NCBI RefSeq assembly: GCF_015767265.1 | Contig: NZ_JADPIB010000001.1 | Span: 682,001-746,000 of the forward strand | Source: Aureivirga marina | GTDB lineage: Bacteria; Bacteroidota; Bacteroidia; Flavobacteriales; Flavobacteriaceae | DNA: 64,000 nucleotides | Reading direction: 5' to 3' | In this document: positions 44,369-53,867 of the stretch, piece by piece | Position numbering within the stretch: the stretch's first letter is position 1 | Layout of the letters: the number at the start of each line of letters is the position of its first letter | The notes under the pieces: generated by a model | Databases searched by the model: none | Seen by the model: only the letters and a program-made list of their open reading frames with translations | Told to the model about the DNA's origin: nothing | Translations under genes and position numbers: made by a program

Positions 44369-44399
44369 AAAAAAGGCTGTAATAATTACAGCCTTTTTT
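44369..44399. terminator. Bidirectional terminator between the SPOR gene and infB
   Basis: Twelve-base stem AAAAAAGGCTGT / ACAGCCTTTTTT with a seven-base loop between two convergent stop codons. Confidence 0.9.
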
Positions 44400-44418
44400 A
44401 TTTTATATCAATTGAAAA

Positions 44419-47400
44419 TTATTTCAATTTTTTCTTTACTTCTACTTCTTTGAATGCTTCAATTACATCGCCAATCTTGATGTCATTGTAGTTCTTAATT
44501 TGAAGTCCACAATCGTATCCTTTAGATACTTCTTTCACATCGTCTTTGAAACGTTTTAATGACGCTAACTCACCAGAGTAAATTACTACACCTTCACGGA
44601 TAATTCTAATCTTAGAATCTCTATAGATTTTACCACTAACAACCATACATCCTGCAATGTTACCAATTTTAGAAATTTTATAAACTTCTCTAATTTCAAC
44701 ATTACCAGAAACTTCTTCACGCATTTCAGGAGATAACATTCCTTCCATTGCATCTTTTAAGTCATTAATAGCATCATAAATAATAGAGTAAGAACGGATA
44801 TCTACCTCTTCTTTATCTGCTACTAATCTAGCGTTTCCTTGTGGTCTTACATTAAATCCGATGATAATTGCATCAGAAGCTGACGCTAAAAGAACATCAT
44901 TTTCAGTAATTGCTCCAACTCCTTTGTGAATAATATTTACTTGGATTTCTTCTGTAGATAGTTTTTGGAATGAATCTGTTAATGCTTCTACTGAACCATC
45001 CACATCACCTTTAAGAATAATATTTAATTCTTTGAAGTTTCCTAATGCGATTCTTCGTCCAATTTCTGCTAAAGAAAGTACTTTTCTTGTTCTTACAGAT
45101 TGCTCTCTTTGTAACTGAGAACGTTTTGTAGCGATTTGTTTCGCTTCTCTTTCATCCTCAAATACATTAAATTTATCACCTGCCTGAGGTGCTCCATCTA
45201 ATCCTAATAAAGATACAGGTGTAGAAGGTCCAGCTTCTCTTAATGCAGCTCCACGCTCATTAAACATTGCTCTTACCTTACCACTGTGTTTTCCTGCTAA
45301 TACGTAATCTCCAATCTTAAGAGTACCTTGTTGTACTAACATTGTAGCTACATATCCACGACCTTTATCTAATAATGCTTCAACGATTGTTCCTGATGCA
45401 TTCTTATTAGGATTTGCTTTTAATTCAAGAACTTCAGACTCAAGAATTACTTTTTCTAATAATTCATCAACTCCTAATCCTGTTTTTGCAGAAATTTCTT
45501 GTGATTGGTATTTACCTCCCCAATCCTCAACTAGCATATTCATACTAGCTAATTGTTCTTTAATCTTATCTGGGTTTGCAGTTGGCTTATCAACTTTGTT
45601 AATTGCAAAGATAATTGGTACACCTGCTGCTTGTGCGTGAGAGATTGCCTCTTTTGTTTGTGGCATCACATCATCATCCGCTGCAACTACAATAATTACA
45701 ACATCTGTTACTTGTGCTCCACGTGCACGCATCGCTGTAAAGGCTTCGTGACCAGGTGTATCTAAGAAAGTTAACTTTTGTCCATCGTGTAACTCAACTG
45801 AATATGCTCCAATGTGCTGTGTAATTCCTCCAGATTCACCTGCAATTACATTTTCTTTACGGATATAATCTAATAAAGAAGTTTTACCATGATCAACATG
45901 TCCCATTACCGTAATAATTGGAGCTCTTGTTTCTAGATCTTCAGCTTTATCTTCTTCTTCTTGAATTGATTCTTCAATTTCAGCACTAATAAACTCAACA
46001 TCATGTCCAAATTCAGCTGCTACAATTTTTAATGTCTCAGCATCTAATCTTTGGTTCATCGTTACCATCATTCCTAGTGACATACAAGCAGAAATTACTT
46101 GTGTTACAGGAATATCCATCATTGTTGCAACTTCAGAAACAGTAACGAACTCAGTTACTTTTAAAATTTTACTTTGTTCTTGTTCTAATTGTTGTTGCTT
46201 TTCAGTTTGTTGACGGTGTTGGTCACGTTTTTGTCTTCTGTGCTTAGCTCCTTTATTTTTATTAGATTTCCCTTGTAATCTTTCAAGCGTCTCTCTAATT
46301 TGCTTTTGCACTTCAGCTTCAGATGGTTCTTCTTTTACAACAGGTTTTTGTGGTCCTCTACCTTTTCCACGGAATCCTCTATTTCCACCTTGACCAGGTC
46401 TTTGGTTTCTATTTCGGTTGTTATTGTTTCCGCCTTGGTTGTTGTTATTCCTGTTATTACCACCTTGGCTGTTATTATTATTTTTGTTATTGTTGTTATT
46501 ATTATTGTTATTGTTGTTGTTGTTATTACCTCCCTTGTTATCTTGAGATCCAGGTTTAGTAATTCTTTTACGTCTTCCTTTGTTTCCAGATTGATTCCTA
46601 TTATTTCCTGAACCCTTCTTATTATCTTCAGGTTTCTTCTTTTTAGGTTTTTCAAACTGTTTAAGGTCAATAACTTTACCAGTTAATTTTGGCCCATCTA
46701 ACTTTTTGTACTTAGTTTCAATTTTAGGAGCATCCGTCATAGAGACTTCTTCTTTTTTCTCCTTTGGTTGTGGCTTTTCTTTCTGAATATTCTTCTTTGA
46801 AGATTTATATTCATTTGCTACCTCGATCGGTTTCGCACTTTTTTGTACTGGCTGTTTTGTGTCTTCTTTTTTCAACTCCACTTCTTTTGCTGGCTCTGGC
46901 TTAATTTCTTCTTTTTTAACTTCTGACTTAATATCTTTTTTATTGTCTTCTGCTGGCTGTTCAGAATTTGAAACTTCTTTTGTCTCTTTTACCTCTGAGA
47001 TATTAGTTTCAGTTGTTATATCTTGCTTTGGTTGAGATTCTTTTTCCTCAACATGTTCTGTTTTTTCAACAGGAGCAGTATTTTGTTCTTCAGACTTTAC
47101 AACTTGATTATCAGCTTCTTTTTTATCACCCGGCAAGTCAATTTTACCGACTTTCTTCAATACAGGTTTGTCAGCTTTTGCTTTAAGAATTTGTTGTTTT
47201 CTAGCTTCCTCTTCTTGCTTTCTAACTTTCTCAAGCTTCTCTTCTTGCTCTAAACGCATTGCTTCTTTCTCTTTGCGTTTCTCAGCACTCACTTCCTTTG
47301 AAGCAGCTTTTTTACTTTTATCACTCTGAAACGCACCATGAAGCTTTTCATATGTATCTTGAGAAATTTTTGTAGTAGGACGTGCCTCTACCTCAATTCC

Positions 47401-47490
47401 TTTCGATGCAAGAAATTCTACTGCCGTATTCAGCGAAATATTTAACTCTCTTAAAACTTTATTGAGCCTAAGTGTTTTGTTATCAGCCAT
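44419..47490 (-). CDS. infB: Translation initiation factor IF-2
   Basis: A 1023-residue protein. The N-terminal IF2_N helix bundle is followed by a long Lys/Glu-rich region (about 60-260) and a low-complexity Asn/Gly/Arg/Gln segment (about 300-375). A second IF2_N block comes next, then the GTPase domain with [11 protein letters not shown] near residue 530, DTPGHEAF and NKVDKP. The C-terminal domains bind initiator tRNA (ending [20 protein letters not shown]). IF-2 directs fMet-tRNA to the ribosome. It follows nusA and rimP in the conserved operon. The Asn run is encoded by AAC/AAT triplet repeats, so its length may vary between strains. Confidence 0.97.
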   Translation of the reverse strand: MADNKTLRLNKVLRELNISLNTAVEFLASKGIEVEARPTTKISQDTYEKLHGAFQSDKSKKAASKEVSAEKRKEKEAMRLEQEEKLEKVRKQEEEARKQQILKAKADKPVLKKVGKIDLPGDKKEADNQVVKSEEQNTAPVEKTEHVEEKESQPKQDITTETNISEVKETKEVSNSEQPAEDNKKDIKSEVKKEEIKPEPAKEVELKKEDTKQPVQKSAKPIEVANEYKSSKKNIQKEKPQPKEKKEEVSMTDAPKIETKYKKLDGPKLTGKVIDLKQFEKPKKKKPEDNKKGSGNNRNQSGNKGRRKRITKPGSQDNKGGNNNNNNNNNNNNNNKNNNNSQGGNNRNNNNQGGNNNNRNRNQRPGQGGNRGFRGKGRGPQKPVVKEEPSEAEVQKQIRETLERLQGKSNKNKGAKHRRQKRDQHRQQTEKQQQLEQEQSKILKVTEFVTVSEVATMMDIPVTQVISACMSLGMMVTMNQRLDAETLKIVAAEFGHDVEFISAEIEESIQEEEDKAEDLETRAPIITVMGHVDHGKTSLLDYIRKENVIAGESGGITQHIGAYSVELHDGQKLTFLDTPGHEAFTAMRARGAQVTDVVIIVVAADDDVMPQTKEAISHAQAAGVPIIFAINKVDKPTANPDKIKEQLASMNMLVEDWGGKYQSQEISAKTGLGVDELLEKVILESEVLELKANPNKNASGTIVEALLDKGRGYVATMLVQQGTLKIGDYVLAGKHSGKVRAMFNERGAALREAGPSTPVSLLGLDGAPQAGDKFNVFEDEREAKQIATKRSQLQREQSVRTRKVLSLAEIGRRIALGNFKELNIILKGDVDGSVEALTDSFQKLSTEEIQVNIIHKGVGAITENDVLLASASDAIIIGFNVRPQGNARLVADKEEVDIRSYSIIYDAINDLKDAMEGMLSPEMREEVSGNVEIREVYKISKIGNIAGCMVVSGKIYRDSKIRIIREGVVIYSGELASLKRFKDDVKEVSKGYDCGLQIKNYNDIKIGDVIEAFKEVEVKKKLK

Positions 47491-47538
47491 ATAATTTTAA
47501 TTGTTTAGCCTAATTTATTTTGTTGAGTTCAAATATAT

Positions 47539-48789
47539 TTATTTTTCAAACTCTTCTTTTAATATTTTTTGAACTTCAATTACTGTTTCTTCCTCTAAAT
47601 CGGTTCTTTTAACAAGCTCGGCAACATTTAATTCTAATACACTTTTTGCAGTATCTAATCCAATGTTTCTAAATTCTGCAATTACCCAGCTTTCGATTTC
47701 GTCAGAAAACTCAATTAATTCAACATCCTCATCTTCTACACCTTCTCTTTGAACATCAATTTGGTATCCAGTTAATTGTGAAGCTAATTTAATATTAACT
47801 CCTCCTTTACCAATTGCTTTTGATACTTCTTCAGGTTGTAAATATACATTCACTTTACTTTTCTTACCTTCTTCTTCAGAAGTTTCGATTTTCATTCTTA
47901 CGATTTTCGCAGGACTTAAAGCTCTTGCGATGAAAATCTCATCATTCTTAGTAAAGTTTACTACATCAATATTTTCATTTCCTAATTCACGAACAATTCC
48001 ATGAATTCTTGAACCTTTCATTCCAACACAAGCTCCAACTGGATCGATTCTATCATCATAAGAATCTACAGCGATTTTCGCTTTTTCTCCTGGAATTCTT
48101 GCCACTCTTTCGATTGTAATTAATCCGTCAAATACTTCAGGAATTTCTTGCTCGAATAATTTTACTAAGAATTCTGGAGCAGTTCTCGACATGATAACTG
48201 TCGGTTTATTTCCTTTTAATTCAACGTCTTTAATGATTCCTCTAACTGCTTCTCCTTTACGGAAATAATCAGATTTGATTTGCTCATTTTTAGGTAACAC
48301 GATTTCATTACCATCATCATCTAGCAAAATTACAGCATTATGTCGAATATGATGTACTTCTGCGCTATAAATTTCTCCAACTAAATCTTTGAAATGTTTG
48401 TACATGTTTGTACTATCATGCTCATGAATCTTAGAAATTAAGTTTTGGCGTAGAGCTAAAATTGCTCTTCTTCCTAAATCAATTAATTTCACTTCTTCAG
48501 AAACGTCCTCTCCAATTTCAAAATCTGGCTCAATTTTCCTTGCTTCCGATAATTCAATTTCCTCATTTGGATCTTCTACTTCACCATCCGCTACTACTAC
48601 TCTATTTCTCCAAATTTCTAAATCTCCTTTATCTGGATTAATAATAATATCAAAGTTATCATCTGATCCAAATTTTCTTTTAAGTGTCGCTCTAAAAACT
48701 TCTTCTAAGATAGACATCAATGTTACTCTGTCTATACTTTTATCGTCTTTAAATTCTGAAAATGATTCAATTAAATCTATATTTTCCAT
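47539..48789 (-). CDS. nusA: Transcription termination/antitermination factor NusA
   Basis: A 416-residue protein: an N-terminal RNA-polymerase-binding domain, an S1 domain (about 130-200, RGIIKDVELKGNKPTVIMSR), and KH1 (VGACVGMKGSRIHGIVREL) and KH2 (AIGKGGVNIKLASQLTGYQI). A helical C-terminal tail includes LNVAELVKRTDLEEETV. NusA modulates pausing, termination and antitermination. Its gene follows rimP by nine bases and precedes infB by 48, the widely conserved order. In other bacteria NusA feeds back on its own operon, which matters for the hairpin in the rimP leader. Confidence 0.97.
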   Translation of the reverse strand: MENIDLIESFSEFKDDKSIDRVTLMSILEEVFRATLKRKFGSDDNFDIIINPDKGDLEIWRNRVVVADGEVEDPNEEIELSEARKIEPDFEIGEDVSEEVKLIDLGRRAILALRQNLISKIHEHDSTNMYKHFKDLVGEIYSAEVHHIRHNAVILLDDDGNEIVLPKNEQIKSDYFRKGEAVRGIIKDVELKGNKPTVIMSRTAPEFLVKLFEQEIPEVFDGLITIERVARIPGEKAKIAVDSYDDRIDPVGACVGMKGSRIHGIVRELGNENIDVVNFTKNDEIFIARALSPAKIVRMKIETSEEEGKKSKVNVYLQPEEVSKAIGKGGVNIKLASQLTGYQIDVQREGVEDEDVELIEFSDEIESWVIAEFRNIGLDTAKSVLELNVAELVKRTDLEEETVIEVQKILKEEFEK

Positions 48790-48798
48790 TTCAGTCTT

Positions 48799-49269
48799 TT
48801 AGTTAAAATTTATTTTCACCTTTGCTTGATGAATATCACTGTATAATATAGTTGCATTTTTGACAACAGTTACCTTTCCTTTGCCAATAGGTTTTGGTTC
48901 TCTAGCTTTCCACTCTAAAGTAATAGAATCTTCATCTACAGAAACCAATTTACCTTCTACTTTTTGTTCATCTTCACCAAATTTAACTTCTAAATTACGA
49001 TCAAGATTTTTCTTGTATTGTCTTATATTTTGAATTGGTTTTGTGATATCTGGAGTAGTTACTTCCAACTCAAAATCTTCTTCTTCTCTGTCAAGATTAT
49101 GTTCTACATTTCTACTCACTCGGATGCACTCTTTTAAAGGCACACCATTATCACCATCAATTTCAACATATATCTTGTTATTTGCTAGAAAAGACAATTC
49201 AATTAAAAAAAGAGACGGATTCTCATTAATTGCCTCCTCTACAAGCTGTTTTACCTTCGCTTTATCCAT
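48799..49269 (-). CDS. rimP: Ribosome maturation factor RimP
   Basis: A 156-residue protein with the RimP N-terminal alpha/beta domain (FLIELSFLANNKIYVEIDGDNGV...CIRVSRNVEHNLD) and an SH3-like C-terminal domain (GKLVSVDEDSITLEWKA). It assists 30S subunit assembly. It is the first gene of the rimP-nusA-infB operon. Upstream are a strong Bacteroidota-type promoter and a terminator-like hairpin that ends 14 bases before the ATG. Confidence 0.95.
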   Translation of the reverse strand: MDKAKVKQLVEEAINENPSLFLIELSFLANNKIYVEIDGDNGVPLKECIRVSRNVEHNLDREEEDFELEVTTPDITKPIQNIRQYKKNLDRNLEVKFGEDEQKVEGKLVSVDEDSITLEWKAREPKPIGKGKVTVVKNATILYSDIHQAKVKINFN

Positions 49270-49283
49270 ATTGTGTATAAAAA

Positions 49284-49304
49284 GAGGGGACTTTAGGTCC
49301 CCTC
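49284..49304 (-). promoter_or_regulatory. Terminator-like hairpin in the rimP leader (possible attenuator)
   Basis: GAGGGGAC / GTCCCCTC with a five-base loop, followed on the minus strand by TTTTT and then, nine bases later, the rimP ATG. It is by far the most GC-rich spot in its surroundings. The promoter at 49336-49368 places it inside the 5' UTR, so it can act on rimP-nusA-infB expression as an attenuator or an RNA control element. There is no other minus-strand gene upstream that it could terminate. Confidence 0.65.
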
Positions 49305-49335
49305 AAATTTATTTATTTTTTTCCGTTTATCCGTG

Positions 49336-49368
49336 CAAATATAGAAAGATTTTTTTTAATGACAAAAA
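49336..49368 (-). promoter_or_regulatory. Promoter of rimP-nusA-infB
   Basis: On the minus strand, TTTTTG (49363-49368), a 19-base spacer and TATATTTG (49336-49343) match the Bacteroidota primary sigma consensus TTTG-N19-21-TAnnTTTG in both elements. Transcription would start near 49330, about 60 bases before the rimP ATG. Confidence 0.75.
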
Positions 49369-49438
49369 TCATACATAATTACTAATGAAATAATTATCTT
49401 TATCACATATTAATTAACCACACATTACTAACTAAATT

Positions 49439-50269
49439 ATGAAAAGAATACTAGTACCAATTGACTTCTCAGAGCAATCTGCTAATGCTGCAAAAGTTGC
49501 CGCTAAATTTGCAAGAAAAACTGGGAGTGAGATTTACTTATTACACATGTTTGAATTACCTTCAGACGTGATTGACCCAACTAACTTTACAAGCTCTGAA
49601 ACTGGTCCTCTAAAAGTAATGTACATGAAAAAAGTACATGAAAAATTTGAGAAATTTAAACAATCAGAGTTTTTTGAAGGATTAACAGTAATCGAATCTG
49701 TACAATTCCATAGAACTTTTGAAGGAATTATCGATGCTAGTAAACAACATGAAATTGATTTAATTATCATGGGATCTCATGGAGCTTCTGGTCTTGAAGA
49801 ATTCTTTATCGGTTCTAATACGGAAAAAGTAGTTCGTAACTCTGAAATTCCTGTTTTAGTTATCAAAGATAATAACGAAGATTTTGAAGTAAAAGATGTT
49901 GTTTTTGCTTCTGACTTTACAAAAGAAAACAAAAAGACTTTTGATAAGTTATTAGATTTTGTTTCTATTTTTGAAGCTAAAGTTCATTTAGTAAAAATAA
50001 ATACTCCATACAACTTCGAAACTACTAGAGAATCTAATTACACAATGGAGGCATTTATTAAAGAATATGATTTAAAAGATTATACTATTAATATTTATAA
50101 TGATAGCTCTATAGAAAGAGGAATATTAAACTTCTCAAATGAGATTGACGCTGATGTCATTGCTTTAAATACTCACGGAAGAAGTGGTTTATCACATTTA
50201 TTTAATGGAAGTATTACAGAGGATTTAACAAATCATTCTCTTAAACCAGTAATTACTTTCAAGATATAA
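49439..50269 (+). CDS. Universal stress protein with two Usp domains
   Basis: A 276-residue cytoplasmic protein made of two tandem Usp domains. Domain 1 starts KRILVPIDFSEQSANA and ends with the ATP-binding motif GSHGASGLEEFFIGSNTEKV. Domain 2 ends NTHGRSGLSHLFNGSITEDL, also keeping the G-x2-G-x9-GS pattern. Both halves may therefore bind ATP. Such proteins respond to starvation, redox or other stress, with no enzymatic role known. The gene is divergent from rimP and is followed by a shared terminator. Confidence 0.92.
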   Translation: MKRILVPIDFSEQSANAAKVAAKFARKTGSEIYLLHMFELPSDVIDPTNFTSSETGPLKVMYMKKVHEKFEKFKQSEFFEGLTVIESVQFHRTFEGIIDASKQHEIDLIIMGSHGASGLEEFFIGSNTEKVVRNSEIPVLVIKDNNEDFEVKDVVFASDFTKENKKTFDKLLDFVSIFEAKVHLVKINTPYNFETTRESNYTMEAFIKEYDLKDYTINIYNDSSIERGILNFSNEIDADVIALNTHGRSGLSHLFNGSITEDLTNHSLKPVITFKI

Positions 50270-50295
50270 TTAATAATATTTTTCAACAACAAAAC

Positions 50296-50329
50296 AAATC
50301 GCCTATCTCATTTCTGAAATAGGCGATTT
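50296..50329. terminator. Bidirectional terminator between the usp gene and bioB
   Basis: Eleven-base stem AAATCGCCTAT / ATAGGCGATTT with a 12-base loop and flanking A/T runs, between convergent genes. Confidence 0.85.
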
Positions 50330-50352
50330 TTTTATTTTTTTAAACTCTTTAA

Positions 50353-51471
50353 TTAAGAATTTACTTTCTCTGCTTTTCTGATTTCTTTTGCTTTCTCAGT
50401 TGCAGCAACATTTCTTTCAATTTCATGACCAGGTCTTGACCATTTTGGTTTTTCACCTTGTGCTGTATATTGAGAATCTTCTGCTTCTACAGTTTCAGGT
50501 TTTTTCATGATATTGATAAATGGTTTACTTGGAACTAATCCTAATTTATCAAACATCTTCATATCTTCATTTACATCAGGATTTGGTGTAGTTAATAATT
50601 TACTTCCTGCGAAAATTGAATTTGCTCCTGCGAAGAAACACATTGCCTGTCCTTCTTGTGACATTTCTGTTCTACCAGCTGAAAGACGAACTTGTGTTTT
50701 TGGCATTACGATTCTAGCTGTAGCAACCATACGAACCATTTCCCAAATTTCAACAACATTTTGCTCTTCCATTGGCGTTCCTTCTACTGGAACTAACGCA
50801 TTAATTGGCACAGATTCTGGATGTGGATTAAAAGTTGAAAGCGAAACTAACATTCCTGCTCTATCTTCTAATTTTTCTCCCATTCCAATAATTCCTCCTG
50901 AACAAACAGTTACATTTGTTTTACGAACATTTTCAATAGTTTTAATTCTATCTTCATATCCTCTTGTAGAAATTACTTCTTTATAATATTCTTCTGATGT
51001 ATCTAAATTATGATTATAAGCATAAAGTCCAGCTTCTGCTAATCTTTTAGCTTGATTTTCTGTCAACATTCCTAACGTACAACAAACTTCCATATCTAAT
51101 TTGTTAATTGTACGAACCATTTCTAATACATTTTCAAACTCTGGTCCATCTTTTACATTACGCCAAGATGCTCCCATACAAACTCTTGAAGATCCTCCAG
51201 CTTTTGCTTGTAATGCTTGTGCTTTTACTTGTTGAACAGACATTAAATCGTTTCCTTCAATATCCGTATGATAACGAGCTGCTTGCGGACAATATCCACA
51301 ATCTTCAGGACATGCCCCTGTTTTGATAGATAATAAAGTACTTACTTGTACTTGATTCGGATCATGGTGCTCTCTATGTACTGTTGCAGCTTGATATAAA
51401 AGCTCCATTAACGGTTTATTATATATCTCAAGTATCTCTTCTCTCGTCCAATTATGTCTAATTTCACTCAT
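50353..51471 (-). CDS. bioB: Biotin synthase
   Basis: A 372-residue radical SAM enzyme. The SAM-cluster motif CPEDCGYCPQ appears near residue 53. The [2Fe-2S] sulfur-donor ligands include the Cys of GSSRVCMGASWR, EVCCTLGM and the conserved Arg in VRLSAGR. It converts dethiobiotin to biotin. The ATG at 51471 begins MSEIRHNWTREEI, the usual N-terminus; an upstream TTG at 51498 is less likely. The C-terminal 40 residues are a charged extension. It lies 47 bases after a ketoacyl synthase gene. No other bio genes are in the window. Confidence 0.96.
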   Translation of the reverse strand: MSEIRHNWTREEILEIYNKPLMELLYQAATVHREHHDPNQVQVSTLLSIKTGACPEDCGYCPQAARYHTDIEGNDLMSVQQVKAQALQAKAGGSSRVCMGASWRNVKDGPEFENVLEMVRTINKLDMEVCCTLGMLTENQAKRLAEAGLYAYNHNLDTSEEYYKEVISTRGYEDRIKTIENVRKTNVTVCSGGIIGMGEKLEDRAGMLVSLSTFNPHPESVPINALVPVEGTPMEEQNVVEIWEMVRMVATARIVMPKTQVRLSAGRTEMSQEGQAMCFFAGANSIFAGSKLLTTPNPDVNEDMKMFDKLGLVPSKPFINIMKKPETVEAEDSQYTAQGEKPKWSRPGHEIERNVAATEKAKEIRKAEKVNS

Positions 51472-51518
51472 AAGCTTTATTTCTGAAATTTTATCCAAAT
51501 GTAAAGAATAAAAAGGAA

Positions 51519-52679
51519 TTAATTACGTGCAAGTAAAATACTTACTGCGTTTCCTCCAAATCCTACTGCATTTACTAATATTTTATTGATTTTATTAGGT
51601 TTTTTCTGATTTTCTAAAAAAGGAATTGGAATAAATTCTTGTTTCTGAAGCATTAAAATTGCCAATTCCATACTTAACGCTCCCGAGGCTCCTAATGTAT
51701 GACCTATTTTCCATTTATTGCTCGTAAGCGCAGGTTTTTTTTCACCAAATATTTTTTCAATTGCATTGTATTCAGAACTATCTCCTTTTTTCGTACCTGG
51801 AGCGTGCATTACCACACAATCTACTTCTTCTATCTTGGTATTTTTTAAAGCCATTTTCATCGATTTTTGAAAACAATCTGCATTGGTAGAAATCGAAACA
51901 TTGTGTTTTAAAACTTCTGTTGCATATCCTATATCTTCTATAAATGCAAGCGCGTTTTCTTTTTTTCCTTTTTCCAAACACATCATCGCAGCTCCTTCCC
52001 CGATTACCATTCCATTTTTTTCTTTGGAAAAATCTAAAGTACGAACTGGATAAGAATTTGTAGGTTCTGCATAAATTTTTAATGCTTTCATTTGCGAAAC
52101 TGTAAAAGGCGTATTCGAAGCTTCAGTTCCTCCAACTAAAAATGCTTCAGACATTCCTGATTGTATCCATGCAATTCCATTTAAAATAGAATGCAAAGCT
52201 GTAGAACAAGCAATAGAATGACTGATTGTCGGTCCTTCTGTTTGTAAATCATGTGCCACCCACGAAGCAATATTTCCTAAAGTTGTAGTTGGTGAACTCA
52301 AAGTATTTGTTTTTCCAAAAGGATTTTGTGTAAATTCTTCGTGATATTTTTCAAAAAGTTCTGTTGCTCCTCTTGAAGAACCAACATTAATCCCAAAATC
52401 GGAAATATTCCAATTTGCTTGTTTTACTGCATTTCTTGCACAAAAAATCGCAAATAATACAGATTTATCTATCGATTTATATTTGGTATCTGAATTTCTT
52501 ACTTCTTCTAATTTTTCTTCTAATTCTTGTGAAATTGAGCTAACAATTCCAGAAAATTTACCAAAGTTTTGTTCTTTTAAAAAATGTTTTGAACTCTGAT
52601 AATTCTGAAATACTTCTTCAAATTCACTTCCTAAAGCAGAAATAGAAGCTAAACCAGTAATTGATATTTGTTCATTCAT
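51519..52679 (-). CDS. Beta-ketoacyl synthase (KAS I/II-like) adjoining bioB
   Basis: A 386-residue thiolase-fold protein. The catalytic triad of condensing enzymes is kept: Cys in SIACSTALHS, His in VVMHAPGTKKGDSSEYNAI, and His in SNKWKIGHTLGASGALSMEL. Other KAS blocks are GMVIGEGAAMMCLE and NAVGFGGNAVSILL. It is shorter and more diverged than housekeeping FabF. Its position just upstream of bioB on the same strand suggests a role in making the pimeloyl precursor of biotin, although a secondary fatty-acyl or pigment pathway is possible. Confidence 0.85.
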   Translation of the reverse strand: MNEQISITGLASISALGSEFEEVFQNYQSSKHFLKEQNFGKFSGIVSSISQELEEKLEEVRNSDTKYKSIDKSVLFAIFCARNAVKQANWNISDFGINVGSSRGATELFEKYHEEFTQNPFGKTNTLSSPTTTLGNIASWVAHDLQTEGPTISHSIACSTALHSILNGIAWIQSGMSEAFLVGGTEASNTPFTVSQMKALKIYAEPTNSYPVRTLDFSKEKNGMVIGEGAAMMCLEKGKKENALAFIEDIGYATEVLKHNVSISTNADCFQKSMKMALKNTKIEEVDCVVMHAPGTKKGDSSEYNAIEKIFGEKKPALTSNKWKIGHTLGASGALSMELAILMLQKQEFIPIPFLENQKKPNKINKILVNAVGFGGNAVSILLARN

Positions 52680-52885
52680 AAAAATGAAAAATTAAATAGG
52701 CGTGCAAATGTCTTGAATTTTACTAAAAAAAACTAATTAGTTTCTGTTTTAACTTTTAGTAATTAATGATTCTAAATTGTGTGTAAAAATATGTTTTTTA
52801 AATAATGAATCACGGAAATCAATGAAAATCACCTAAAAACAAGCAATTATACATTAAATAAAAGACCTAATACAGAAATGATTAC

Positions 52886-52893
52886 TATCTTTG
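52886..52893 (+). promoter_or_regulatory. Probable -7 promoter element
   Basis: TATCTTTG matches TAnnTTTG and lies about 22 bases before the start codon of the GHMP kinase gene. There is no clear -33 match. Confidence 0.45.
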
Positions 52894-52915
52894 CTACTTA
52901 AATGGGAATTAAATT

Positions 52916-53854
52916 ATGAGAGGACCTTTATTTTATGCAAAAATTCTTCTTTTCGGAGAATACGGAATTATCAAAGACTCAAAAGGATTGGCAATTCCAT
53001 ATAACTCTTATCAAGGAACTTTGAAAAAAGAAGAAAATTTGAATGAGAGTGCAGCACTTTCAAATAAAAATTTGTGCTTGTTTTATACTTATTTAAAGGA
53101 AAAAACAGTAGAATTTCCTGAATTACTTTCTTTTCGTTTAGAAGAATTAGAAAAGGATATTAATGAAGGAATGTATTTTGATTCGAGCATTCCACAAGGA
53201 TATGGTGTGGGAAGTTCTGGAGCTTTAGTTGCTGCTTTGTATGACAAATATGCAAACAATAAAATTACTGTTCTTGAAAACTTAACTCGAGATAAATTAT
53301 TACAATTAAAACAGATTTTTTCTATTATGGAATCTTTTTTCCATGGAAAAAGTTCAGGTTTAGATCCATTAAATAGTTATTTAAGTATTCCTATACTTAT
53401 TAATTCAAAAGATCATATTGAGCCTGCTGGAATTCCTTCACAAAAAGAAGAAGGAAAAGGAGCTGTTTTCTTATTGGATTCTCAAATTATCGGTGAGACG
53501 GAACCAATGGTAAATATTTTCATGAATAAAATGAAAAATGAAGGTTTCCGAAATATGTTAAGTAAAGAATTCTCTGCACACACAGACGCTTGTATTGATG
53601 ACTTCTTAAAAGGAAATGTAAAATCATTATTCGGAAATGTAAAGAAACTTTCAAAAGTTGTTTTAGATAATTTCCAACCAATGATTCCTAAGAAATTTCA
53701 CCAAGTTTGGCAATCTGGAATTGAATCTAACAATTATTACTTGAAGCTTTGTGGTTCTGGTGGTGGTGGATACATTCTTGGATTTGCACCTGATTTTGAA
53801 AAAGCAAAGGAACAACTGAAAGATTATAGATTAGAATTGGTGTATCGTTTTTAA
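52916..53854 (+). CDS. GHMP kinase, mevalonate-kinase-like (GYDIA family)
   Basis: A 312-residue kinase. The N-terminal ILLFGEYGIIKDSKGLAIP matches the GHMP first motif (GEYxVxxG-like). The ATP loop is DSSIPQGYGVGSSGALVAAL and the C-terminal motif is KLCGSGGGGYILGF. In Flavobacteriia this family supplies phosphomevalonate for isoprenoid synthesis, a role inferred from lineage and neighbourhood. The next gene, 13 bases on, is a UbiA prenyltransferase that uses isoprenoid diphosphates, which fits. Confidence 0.85.
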   Translation: MRGPLFYAKILLFGEYGIIKDSKGLAIPYNSYQGTLKKEENLNESAALSNKNLCLFYTYLKEKTVEFPELLSFRLEELEKDINEGMYFDSSIPQGYGVGSSGALVAALYDKYANNKITVLENLTRDKLLQLKQIFSIMESFFHGKSSGLDPLNSYLSIPILINSKDHIEPAGIPSQKEEGKGAVFLLDSQIIGETEPMVNIFMNKMKNEGFRNMLSKEFSAHTDACIDDFLKGNVKSLFGNVKKLSKVVLDNFQPMIPKKFHQVWQSGIESNNYYLKLCGSGGGGYILGFAPDFEKAKEQLKDYRLELVYRF

Positions 53855-53867
53855 GCAATTTTTTGCT

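Noticed and set aside
46470-46530. Trinucleotide repeat that looks like a minisatellite or CRISPR-like array
   Set aside because: It is in frame within infB and encodes the Asn-rich tract; there are no spacers.
46300-46670. Several open frames opposite or shifted within infB
   Set aside because: They are low-complexity products of the repeat-rich region and have no family features.
52680-52915. Possible gene in the gap upstream of the GHMP kinase
   Set aside because: No frame longer than a few codons with plausible start and composition; only a -7-like promoter element was found.
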